This document shows, one piece after another, positions 1-6,111 of a DNA stretch of 8,549 nt (positions are counted from its first letter, which is position 1; each line of letters opens with the position of its first letter). Source of the DNA: Synergistaceae bacterium (GTDB lineage: Bacteria; Synergistota; Synergistia; Synergistales; Synergistaceae); contig JAAYEY010000231.1 in assembly GCA_012728505.1 (NCBI GenBank), positions 1 to 8,549 on the forward strand. Direction: 5' to 3'. The notes beneath the pieces were generated by a model that worked only from the letters and a program-made list of their open reading frames with translations, was not told the DNA's origin and did not search any database. The translations under genes were made by a program, and so were the position numbers.

Positions 1-1
1 C

Positions 2-643
2 ATGGCGACAGTTCTTTTTTATACCGCTCCATTCTGGGTGATTATAATTGCTCATCTAATGAGGAAAGAACAGATAAACCTACTCCGCTTACTTTGCTTG
101 ATACTTGGTTTTGGAGGAGTGCTTCTCACTGTATCGGAAACAAAAATTGCAGGTTATGCCAATTTGGCAGGAATCTTCTTTATGCTTTTAGCTGGGCTTT
201 GCTTTGCTATATATATTATAAATGGGAAATATGGATCAGGAGATAAAGATCCTTTTGGCAATTATTTCAACAACTTCTTTTGGGGTGCACTGATTCTCTT
301 GGTCGTATCACTTCCGCTGGGAAATCTTTATCAGCTTCAGGGGCTTCCCTTTAAAGCATGGCTATTACTAATATACTGGGTGCTATTTCCTACTGTTGGT
401 GGGTACGGGCTAATTCTACTTTCTCTTCGTTTTCTTCCAGGTGGAGTAGTTTCTATTACCTCGATGGCCGAAATACCATTCGCAATTTTATGGGGATGGA
501 TGTTCCTTAAAGAGTCGCCTGATTTGGGTACTCAATTGGGAGCCTCTTTAATAATTTGCGCCATTTGTCTTCTGTCTTTGGAAAACGAGGGTTTTCGAAA
601 TAAGGTACGACAAACACTAACGTTTAAGACTCAGACAAAATAA
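2..643 (+). CDS. DMT-superfamily (EamA) transporter, C-terminal part; 5' end outside window
   Basis: This is the C-terminal 213 residues of an inner-membrane drug/metabolite transporter of the EamA type, a family that exports or imports small metabolites by an H+-coupled or facilitated route. Nearly the whole protein is hydrophobic helix. The opening residues, with TAPFWVIIIAHL and GFGGVLLTV, match the last two helices of a first EamA repeat. A second repeat of about five helices follows at residues 51-195, including AGLCFAIYIINGKYG and a closing AEIPFAILWGWMFLKE. Full-length family members have about ten helices and 280-310 residues, so roughly 80-100 residues are missing. The frame is open to the window edge, so the ATG at position 2 is probably internal. 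The tail (residues 196-213) is basic and cytoplasmic-looking. No substrate can be assigned. A small hairpin directly after the stop may terminate the transcript. Confidence 0.85.
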   Translation: MATVLFYTAPFWVIIIAHLMRKEQINLLRLLCLILGFGGVLLTVSETKIAGYANLAGIFFMLLAGLCFAIYIINGKYGSGDKDPFGNYFNNFFWGALILLVVSLPLGNLYQLQGLPFKAWLLLIYWVLFPTVGGYGLILLSLRFLPGGVVSITSMAEIPFAILWGWMFLKESPDLGTQLGASLIICAICLLSLENEGFRNKVRQTLTFKTQTK

Positions 644-644
644 C

Positions 645-664
645 GAAGCATACCGCTTCTTTCT
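645..664 (+). terminator. possible weak terminator after the EamA transporter
   Basis: Two bases after the stop codon there is a perfect 5-bp stem, GAAGC/GCTTC, around a 5-base loop, followed by TTTCT. The stem is short and the T-run is interrupted, so termination would be weak. The position immediately after the gene supports the call. Confidence 0.35.
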
Positions 665-1165
665 AACATATTACTTTCTTTCTTTAAGTCCTTACGTTTT
701 CATACGTGTGGTACGGTGTTTTTTCCCCAACTTCGTGTATTGTGTTTTATTTTATCAAAGGATATTTGACGCTTACTTTTAACTTGTATTTTTGATGGAA
801 TTATACCGGAATGCCTGCGAGGTGCCATGGTTTATAAAAGATTGCTGATTCCTTTTGTCGTAAGCCCGACTAACCGACTACCCTCTGATTTCCAGTTGTA
901 ACATCATGCCCTCTTATTTCATCGATAATTATGTTGTTTTCTCACGCTGGATTGGGACAGGTGACGTTATATCTAAACGGGCTCGCCTTAGCAATGTTTA
1001 CTGCCTAAAGCAGTCTATTCTTTAGCAATGGTTTTAATACGACATTATATATTTATCTTTCAAATGGAAAATGTAGTGATTTTTTTGTTGTCATACAGAC
1101 TAGACGCGAAGCAAATGTTGATTGAAACGGTAAGCACAATACCTGAGTAAAAATGTAAATTTGAT

Positions 1166-1226
1166 TCCACTTACCTGCGGATGGGACTGTATAATGTTAC
1201 AGACTGTCGAGCCAAGAGTAAGTGGA
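1166..1226 (+). promoter_or_regulatory. inverted repeat overlapping the methyltransferase ribosome-binding site
   Basis: TCCACTTAC at 1166-1174 is the exact reverse complement of GTAAGTGGA at 1218-1226. Inside it sits a second perfect repeat, CTGTA (1187-1191) with TACAG (1198-1202). The outer 3' arm includes the first bases of the Shine-Dalgarno sequence GGAGTGA (1224-1230), so if both arms are transcribed, pairing would hide the ribosome-binding site. Alternatively the arms may be a DNA operator. It does not match a riboswitch class I can recall. Confidence 0.4.
1190..1195 (+). promoter_or_regulatory. consensus -10 box (TATAAT) upstream of the methyltransferase
   Basis: A perfect TATAAT preceded by TG lies 41 bases before the TTG start and would start RNA near 1202. 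No good -35 hexamer is found 16-18 bases upstream; the nearest TTGATT (1161-1166) is 23 bases away. If this promoter is used, the 5' arm of the outer inverted repeat is not transcribed and the repeat could act only as an operator. Confidence 0.35.
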
Positions 1227-1236
1227 GTGATAACCC

Positions 1237-1863
1237 TTGAATCATCGCGAAGAGCAGAGAATCAAAAATAAATATGATAAAATAGCAAGTTCTTATGATG
1301 CTGTGATAGACAGGCTTATACCGAATGAATGGCGTAGACAAGCTGCCTCTTATGCCAGTGGAAATGTATTGGAAGTGGGTATAGGGACTGGCTTGAATCT
1401 CCCGTACTACACGGATAAATGCCTGAACCTTCTTGGTATAGACGTGAGTCCCGGAATGCTCGATCGTGCAAAAGATAGAGCGGTTCTTTCCAAAGTTTCC
1501 GTTAAATTAGAAGAAATGGACATTCAGGGTACATCACTGCAATCGTGCAGTTTCGACAGCGTATTATCCTCGTTTGTATTTTGCACTGTCCCTAATCCTG
1601 CGATAGCTCTTCTGGAATGCCAAAGGATTCTTAAACCGGGAGGAAGACTGATTCTTTTAGAGCATATGTCAAGCCGCAAACCGCGGCTGAAACAATTAAT
1701 GAAATTTTTCGAACCACTTACGGTAATGCTTCTGGGTGACCACATAAACAGGGATACCGATGCTTTAGTCACAAAAACAGGTTTCATAATAAAGAATGAA
1801 GTTAATCTGCTGAGCGATGTTGTCAGGTTAATTGTGGCTGAGAAATGCCCAAGACAGGAATGA
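1237..1863 (+). CDS. class I SAM-dependent methyltransferase (UbiE/PmtA-like)
   Basis: A 208-residue cytosolic enzyme that transfers a methyl group from S-adenosylmethionine to an unidentified acceptor. The Rossmann-fold signature is clear: motif I VLEVGIGTG at residues 44-52 (SAM binding), the acidic residue D69 of GIDVS, D95 before the fourth strand, and ILKPGGRLILLEH at 131-143 (post-motif III). The N-terminus (KYDKIASSYD) and the C-terminus (INRDTDALVTKTGFII) match small methyltransferases related to UbiE and to phosphatidylethanolamine N-methyltransferase PmtA. Phospholipid, quinone and small-molecule acceptors all remain possible. The start is TTG: GGAGTGA at 1224-1230 lies at good distance and no ATG in frame fits better. 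The gene stands alone, with long spacers on both sides. It may be controlled through the inverted repeat that overlaps its ribosome-binding site. Confidence 0.88.
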   Translation: MNHREEQRIKNKYDKIASSYDAVIDRLIPNEWRRQAASYASGNVLEVGIGTGLNLPYYTDKCLNLLGIDVSPGMLDRAKDRAVLSKVSVKLEEMDIQGTSLQSCSFDSVLSSFVFCTVPNPAIALLECQRILKPGGRLILLEHMSSRKPRLKQLMKFFEPLTVMLLGDHINRDTDALVTKTGFIIKNEVNLLSDVVRLIVAEKCPRQE

Positions 1864-2346
1864 CGAGGAGATAAGAAATGAGTTCCTAGTAATTATTTTC
1901 TAGCTCAAGTACAGATTAGATCTACTCAAAAATGGACTGCAATATCTATAGGTCGCTTTTTTAGTAAGCACCACAATTAAAATATAGAGTAGAATAGCGA
2001 TACCTGCTTATAACAGTATTTTTAAAGATAAAGAAACAAAACTAGTGAGTTGGGCAACAAGCGTGTATTGCAACAGTAAAGTGACAATAACTACCAATAA
2101 TTTAGCAATGGTAATATGCTTGACGGGCTTAGATTTGATACAAAGCGAGAGTTCCACTTTGTCACCGAGCTGTATGAGTATGATGAAATTGATAAACGCA
2201 GGCCAATTCCTTGTTCTGAACAGGCACATATCTGATTTTGTCGTTTGAATTATATTAATATTTTACAATGAATGGACTCGTACACTAATTTGAGTTAATC
2301 ACGGGTCTGTTTCCCTGTAATTATCCTTATTTTCTGAGGTTTGATT
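1864..2346. other. 483-base spacer with possible gene remnants
   Basis: Directly after the methyltransferase, GAGGAG (1865-1870) and ATG (1878) form a good translation start, but the frame stops after two codons (TAG 1887), as if a downstream gene had been lost. At 2008-2248 the two strands carry mutually overlapping open frames of 73 (-) and 67 (+) codons; neither is recognisable. A third + frame at 2101-2235 encodes a charged, protein-like stretch containing FDTKREFHFVTELYEYDEID, open only between close stops. The last 100 bases are very AT-rich, include the palindrome ATATTAATAT (2252-2261) and lead into the regulator gene. No promoter with well-spaced boxes is obvious. Confidence 0.5.
2000..2023 (+). 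terminator. possible weak terminator downstream of the methyltransferase
   Basis: ATACCTG (2000-2006) can pair with CAGTAT (2014-2019), leaving one bulged C and a 7-base loop. T5 follows at 2019-2023. The stem is A/T-rich and the site lies about 140 bases beyond the methyltransferase stop, so the call is tentative. Confidence 0.25.
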
Positions 2347-3063
2347 ATGCACAACGAAAAAAAAACAAATTCTAATGAATATCCTGTTCTTAAAATAATG
2401 AATGAGTCAGAAGACCCATTAGGCGCTGGCGCTGTTGGAGAAAAGCTTGCTGAGCAACAGATATTCATAAGTGAGGCAGGCATAGGCCGACTGTTAAGAG
2501 CTTTGCGACAAGAGGGACTGCTTGACAGGGTGGGTTTTCAGGGGCATGTGATTAGCGAATCTGGCAAGGAGAGGCTAAAGAAACTTGAATCGAACCTTAA
2601 TGTCAGAGAAGCGCTGAAGCTGATGCTAAGTCGGACAGGACCTTTGAAGGACCATAATCTTATTGACCTGCTGATTGCCAGAAGAGCCTTGGAAAGAGAG
2701 GCGGCGTATCAGGCGGCTCTGACTGCAACCGAGAAGGAAATAAACAAATTGGGAAAGATAATTTCCTCGCAATATGAGGAAATGGGGAAAAATAAGGGAT
2801 ATGCTGATTTATCAAGTTCATTTCACCAAGAGATAGTAAATATTTCACATGTCCCGATCCTGAGGATTCTCTACGATTTTCTTGGGCTAACTACTCAGTT
2901 ACAGGATTTCTTTATCGGAACTTTTAAAATGTTTAATGAGCCACTTAATATTTCACATGAGAAAGTTTTTGAGGCAATCAGGAATAGAGATCCGGAAAGA
3001 GCGGCAAACCTTATGGAAGAGCACTTAACTGTAGTTATAAACAACGCAAAAAAACTATACTAA
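2347..3063 (+). CDS. FCD-domain transcriptional regulator with a non-GntR-type winged helix
   Basis: A 238-residue cytosolic regulator. Residues 11-82 form a winged helix resembling the RNase R/NrpR-type domain (HTH_12): a helix with VLKIMNES, then AVGEKLAEQQIFISEAGIGRLLRALRQEGLL, a wing of GFQGHVIS and the closing ESGKERL. Residues 103-232 form an all-helical FCD ligand-binding domain, normally found behind a GntR helix-turn-helix in FadR-family regulators of carboxylate metabolism. Three of the four usual metal-binding residues are visible: H160 (SSFH), H204 (ISHEKVFEAIRNRD) and H226 (EEHL). The usual Asp four residues before the first His appears to be Ser156 in my by-eye alignment, with D154 nearby. 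I chose ATG 2347 because GAGG (2336-2339) lies seven bases upstream; an in-frame TTG at 2341 is too close to it. The gene sits just upstream of the ThDP enzyme and transporter genes and is their likely regulator, with a carboxylate as likely effector. Confidence 0.82.
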   Translation: MHNEKKTNSNEYPVLKIMNESEDPLGAGAVGEKLAEQQIFISEAGIGRLLRALRQEGLLDRVGFQGHVISESGKERLKKLESNLNVREALKLMLSRTGPLKDHNLIDLLIARRALEREAAYQAALTATEKEINKLGKIISSQYEEMGKNKGYADLSSSFHQEIVNISHVPILRILYDFLGLTTQLQDFFIGTFKMFNEPLNISHEKVFEAIRNRDPERAANLMEEHLTVVINNAKKLY

Positions 3064-3074
3064 GATATCCGTTG

Positions 3075-3111
3075 AACCGCTTGGCTGGCTGCGAGTTACA
3101 TTTTTCTTTTT
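3075..3111 (+). terminator. candidate terminator between the regulator and the ThDP gene
   Basis: AACCGC (3075-3080) pairs with GCGAGTT (3091-3097) with one bulged A, around the loop TTGGCTGGCT. ACA and then TTTTTCTTTTT follow. It begins 12 bases after the regulator stop and directly precedes the next promoter, which supports separate transcription of the regulator. Confidence 0.4.
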
Positions 3112-3112
3112 C

Positions 3113-3141
3113 TTGACTTGTTCTTCTATATATGTTATATC
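3113..3141 (+). promoter_or_regulatory. sigma70-type promoter of the ThDP enzyme-TRAP operon
   Basis: TTGACT (3113-3118) and TATATC (3136-3141) are separated by exactly 17 bases, and TG at 3133-3134 gives an extended -10. Transcription would start near 3148, leaving about 64 bases of leader before ATG 3212. The -10 box lies in a perfect inverted repeat, ATATA-TGT-TATAT (3128-3140). This could be an operator where a regulator, for example the upstream FCD protein, blocks polymerase; in such AT-rich DNA it may also be chance. Confidence 0.6.
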
Positions 3142-3211
3142 GTAAGTAATATTTTGACCGCTCATCAATGATGTGCTACAGAGAATAAGACAACATAAAG
3201 GGGAGTGTGGA

Positions 3212-4927
3212 ATGAAAATGACAGGTGCTCAGATACTCTTAGAAATGCTTAAAATACACGATGTCAAACATATCTTCGGTTTGCCCGGAGAAACCACCCT
3301 TGGATTGTACCGCGACTGGCTCAAGTGCAACGAGATAGAGCATATCCTCACGCATGACGAGCGTGCAGCTGCCTTCATGGCTGAAGCTTATGCAAAAGTC
3401 ACAGGCAGGGTGGGAATCAGTGAGGCGCCGAGCCCGGGAGGCGGACATCCAGTCCCCGGAGTTATAGAGTCTTTTACTGGAGCAGTACCTACGATATGTT
3501 TCACTTCAGATGTCCCGTTCAACAATGACAAACGAAACATGCTTTCAGGTTTTGACCAAAACAGACTGTACAGTGCGATAACGAAAGAAAGCATTTTAGT
3601 AACAAAAGCCAAAGACATTCCTTTCCTTGTTAGAAGAGCTTTTCGTGTTGCATTGAGCGGGCGTCCCGGAGCGGTTCATGTGAGGATCCCAATGGATGTT
3701 TATGTTGAAGAAGTTGAAGTGAACGACATCTTTGCTGACCCGTGCATGGCGAATTGGCCGGCTTATCGCCCCGTTGCAGATTTTTCACAGATAGATTGTG
3801 CGTTAGAGCTTATCGCTTCGGCAGAAAGGCCCGTAATCGTTTGCGGCCAGGGTGCGCTAGTCTCAGAAGCAGGAGATGAAGTCATTGCTCTTGCGGAGTA
3901 TTTCCAGATCCCTGTCGGATGCACAATGACCGGAAAGGGGACAGTTTCGGAAGTCCATCCTCTCTCTATCCGTCTTATAGGCGCAAGGGGAGGAACAAGT
4001 TATTCCAACAGGTTCCTCGAGACGGCTGACTTGGTATTCTTTGTCGGATCAAACACTGATTCCGCAGGAACAGATGGTTGGAAGCTTCCCAACGCGTGCA
4101 ATCCGCCGAAAATAATCCATCTCAACATAGACGGTGTAGATGCCGGCAACAATTACCGTACGGACGTTGTTCTTTTGGGAGACGCCAAGGCAACAGTCGG
4201 TTATATGGTCGAAAAGGCAAAGAAGGCTGGCATCGAGGGAAAAGCTAAAATATCGGCTGAAGTAGGGCCTGCGATGGCTGCACTTGATGAATTTATGAAA
4301 GATTCTTGTGAATGCTGCGAATGCCCAATACACCCGATACGTTTTGTAAAAGAGCTTGAAAAACTGATGCCTGAAAAGAGCTATGTGGTAGTTGAACCAT
4401 CTGTAGGAAGTATTTTCTCGGCAGCATACATGGTCCAGAAAAAACAGGGTCGAATGTTCGTCTCAAACTATTCTAACGGCGCTCTCGGATATTCGATTCC
4501 TGCGGCGGTTGGAGTTGCGGTTGCACACCCAGATTATACGGTCTTTGCGCTGGGCGGTGACGGCAGTTTTCATTTTAACTGCGGCGAGCTGGAGACGTAC
4601 GCGCGTCTTGGCGTAAATGTGAAGATGATAGTTTTCAATAATAATGTTTTCGGTTGGATCAAAGGCGAAACACAGCATGTTTATCATTCTGACTTCTTTG
4701 CTACGAATTTTGGTGTCGTAGACTATGCTGGTGTCGCAAAGGCATTTGGAGTTAAGTCGTACAAGCTCGATGACCCCGAGAAAATAACCGCTATCCTCAA
4801 GGAGGCTATAGAATACAAAGGACCTGTGCTTATTGAAATGAGAGTTCCCGATGAGACAGAACTTGTGCCGCCTATCCCGCGCTGGATTGAAAATGCAAAA
4901 AAAGACGGGATTCCCTATTGTTATTAA
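3212..4927 (+). CDS. thiamine-diphosphate enzyme, acetolactate synthase/decarboxylase superfamily, substrate unknown
   Basis: A 571-residue cytosolic enzyme with the three-domain layout of the superfamily: N domain (about 1-170), central domain (about 190-330) and ThDP-binding C domain (about 375-550). E50 of THDERAAAFMAEAYAKVTGR is the conserved Glu that activates the cofactor. The ThDP/Mg2+ motif runs from GGDGSF (448-453) to NNN (476-478). The start is ATG 3212, with AAAGGGGAG six bases upstream; an in-frame GTG at 3173 has no such site. The enzyme would break or form a carbon-carbon bond next to a carbonyl, as acetolactate synthases, 2-oxoacid decarboxylases and 2-hydroxyacyl lyases do. 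It is not a clear acetolactate synthase: the usual GPGATN-like loop reads SPGGGH (74-79), the GMHG-like motif reads GARG (257-260), and no small regulatory subunit gene is nearby. A cysteine cluster, CECCEC (366-371), lies in the linker before the C domain. It begins an operon with a TRAP transporter, suggesting catabolism of an imported acid. Confidence 0.85.
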   Translation: MKMTGAQILLEMLKIHDVKHIFGLPGETTLGLYRDWLKCNEIEHILTHDERAAAFMAEAYAKVTGRVGISEAPSPGGGHPVPGVIESFTGAVPTICFTSDVPFNNDKRNMLSGFDQNRLYSAITKESILVTKAKDIPFLVRRAFRVALSGRPGAVHVRIPMDVYVEEVEVNDIFADPCMANWPAYRPVADFSQIDCALELIASAERPVIVCGQGALVSEAGDEVIALAEYFQIPVGCTMTGKGTVSEVHPLSIRLIGARGGTSYSNRFLETADLVFFVGSNTDSAGTDGWKLPNACNPPKIIHLNIDGVDAGNNYRTDVVLLGDAKATVGYMVEKAKKAGIEGKAKISAEVGPAMAALDEFMKDSCECCECPIHPIRFVKELEKLMPEKSYVVVEPSVGSIFSAAYMVQKKQGRMFVSNYSNGALGYSIPAAVGVAVAHPDYTVFALGGDGSFHFNCGELETYARLGVNVKMIVFNNNVFGWIKGETQHVYHSDFFATNFGVVDYAGVAKAFGVKSYKLDDPEKITAILKEAIEYKGPVLIEMRVPDETELVPPIPRWIENAKKDGIPYCY

Positions 4928-4943
4928 TCGACTCTACTGAAAA

Positions 4944-4962
4944 ACATAGCTTAACTCTATGT
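4944..4962 (+). repeat. small hairpin between the ThDP and receptor genes
   Basis: ACATAG (4944-4949) and CTATGT (4957-4962) form a perfect 6-bp stem with a 7-base loop. No T-run follows, so it is not a typical terminator. It could protect or set the processing of the mRNA for the downstream receptor gene, or be chance. Confidence 0.3.
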
Positions 4963-5014
4963 CCATCAATTTACACAAAATACAACGAAAGATCGAAAGA
5001 GAGGAATCACTATT

Positions 5015-6010
5015 ATGAAAAAGAAATACATTTATGTTCTGGCATCTCTTCTCACAATCACACTTTCATTTTTTGTCGCTGCTCCTTTACTAGCCGCTCC
5101 GGATGAACTACAGATAGGAGCCAACAAAGTCGGAAGCACATGGTATGTTCAAGCTGCCTGTATTGCAGACGTTGTCAAGAAGGCTAACCCAGATATCAAG
5201 ATAGATGCTGCACCTATTGCAGGAGGGATTGGAAACCTCAAACTCCTTGGTCAAGGTAAGATGTTCATTGCTCTCACAATGGATAATAACAACCTTTGGG
5301 CTTATAAGGGAGAGGTGCTTTTCGACAAGCCCATCACAAACATTAGAACACTGGTTGGCGGAATGGATCAGTTCTATGTCGGCATAGCGATACGAAAGGG
5401 TAGCGGCATTACCTCCCTTGAAGATATAGTAAAAAACAAAAAGAAAATCCGCCTCATGACAGTGCAACGCGGCACAACGGGAGAAGCTTCCGCTGCTCAC
5501 GTACTTGAAGCTTGCGGGATGACATATGACGATATAAAAAAATGGGGCGGTTCTGTAGAACACACAGACTTTGAAGCTATTACGAACGCGATAAAGGACG
5601 GACGCTGCGATGTCTTTATCCAAGCTCTGTCAAAAGGACATCCCACATTTACCGAACTTGCTGTCCTTGGCAAGATTGACCTGATCACGATATCCCCCAA
5701 GGGACTAAAATATCTTGAGAAGTATGGATATACCCAGTCTATTCTTCCTAAAGACAGCTTCAAGGGCCAAATGAAGGACCTGCTCCTTCCTGGTTATCGT
5801 TCGACACTAACTGTCACAGAAAGCATGGATGATCAGACTGCCTATAAGATCACCAAGGCAGTTGTTGAAGGTAAAGACGCTCTTGTTAAAGGGCATAAGG
5901 CTTTTGAGGCGTTCATACCTCAGGAAGCCTGCAATCCTAAGAACTTGGGTGGAGTTCCCCTTCATAATGGTGCAATCAAATACTATAAAGAAAAGGGCTA
6001 TTTGAAATAG
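5015..6010 (+). CDS. TAXI-family TRAP transporter solute receptor
   Basis: A 331-residue extracytoplasmic binding protein that captures an organic acid or similar solute and delivers it to a TRAP permease. Residues 1-28 are a signal peptide: KKK, a hydrophobic core, and LLAA before PDEL, with cleavage probably just before P29. No lipobox Cys is present. The mature protein has TAXI-family features: IGANKVGSTWY at 34-44, APIAGGIGNLKLLGQGK (66-82), QRGTTGEASAAHVLEACGM (151-169) in the ligand cleft region, KGHPTFTELA (207-216), and a C-terminal PLHNGAIKYYKEKGY. The length is normal for the family. GAGG at 5001-5004 lies ten bases before ATG 5015. It lies 87 bases after the ThDP gene and 101 bases before the permease, with a terminator hairpin in the latter gap that should leave receptor mRNA in excess. 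Known TAXI ligands are few (glutamate, 2-oxoglutarate-type acids), so the ligand is not assignable. Confidence 0.9.
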   Translation: MKKKYIYVLASLLTITLSFFVAAPLLAAPDELQIGANKVGSTWYVQAACIADVVKKANPDIKIDAAPIAGGIGNLKLLGQGKMFIALTMDNNNLWAYKGEVLFDKPITNIRTLVGGMDQFYVGIAIRKGSGITSLEDIVKNKKKIRLMTVQRGTTGEASAAHVLEACGMTYDDIKKWGGSVEHTDFEAITNAIKDGRCDVFIQALSKGHPTFTELAVLGKIDLITISPKGLKYLEKYGYTQSILPKDSFKGQMKDLLLPGYRSTLTVTESMDDQTAYKITKAVVEGKDALVKGHKAFEAFIPQEACNPKNLGGVPLHNGAIKYYKEKGYLK

Positions 6011-6030
6011 AGCTTTCAACGCTGGTATCG

Positions 6031-6078
6031 GGTCATGAAGGGTACTGAGATTTGCCCGGCTCCCTTCATGGCTTTTTT
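6031..6078 (+). terminator. intrinsic terminator inside the operon, between receptor and permease
   Basis: GTCATGAAGGG (6032-6042) pairs with CCCTTCATGGC (6062-6072) over 11 positions with a single G-T wobble, a 19-base loop and six T at 6073-6078. It starts 21 bases after the receptor stop, and the permease ATG follows 33 bases after the T-run. There is no obvious promoter between them, so the permease most likely depends on read-through, giving less permease than receptor. Confidence 0.75.
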
Positions 6079-6111
6079 AAAATGAGGTGATCAAAAAAGA
6101 AAGGATGAATT

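Larger units (their letters stand above)
644..1236. other. 593-base spacer without a convincing gene
   Basis: This AT-rich stretch carries no long open frame on either strand. It holds some very short frames, for example ATG 1028 to stop 1150 (40 codons, no ribosome-binding site, no recognisable similarity) and ATG 833 (24 codons). The 9-mer TTAGCAATG occurs at about 987 and 1022, and once more at 2102 in the next spacer. The 3' end carries the methyltransferase leader, with a TATAAT at 1190-1195 and two inverted repeats. I see no tRNA, rRNA or known riboswitch. The length suggests decayed or regulatory DNA, but the sequence does not show which. Confidence 0.6.

Noticed and set aside
766..792. 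TTGACG ... TATTTT as a promoter in the first spacer
   Set aside because: Spacing is only 15 bases, the -10 match is poor, and no gene follows within 400 bases.
1028..1150. 40-codon + strand frame starting at ATG 1028
   Set aside because: No ribosome-binding site, no recognisable motif, and such a length is expected by chance in this AT-rich spacer.
2341..2346. TTG at 2341 as the start of the FCD regulator
   Set aside because: It lies one base after the GAGG ribosome-binding site, too close to be used. ATG 2347 has proper spacing.
3173..3211. GTG at 3173 as the start of the ThDP enzyme, adding 13 residues
   Set aside because: The ribosome-binding site AAAGGGGAG is inside this segment and points to ATG 3212. 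The extra residues have no family similarity that I can see.
5108..5623. 171-codon - strand frame opposite the TAXI receptor
   Set aside because: It lies wholly antisense to a clear family member, has no family features, and is explained as a shadow of the receptor's codon use.
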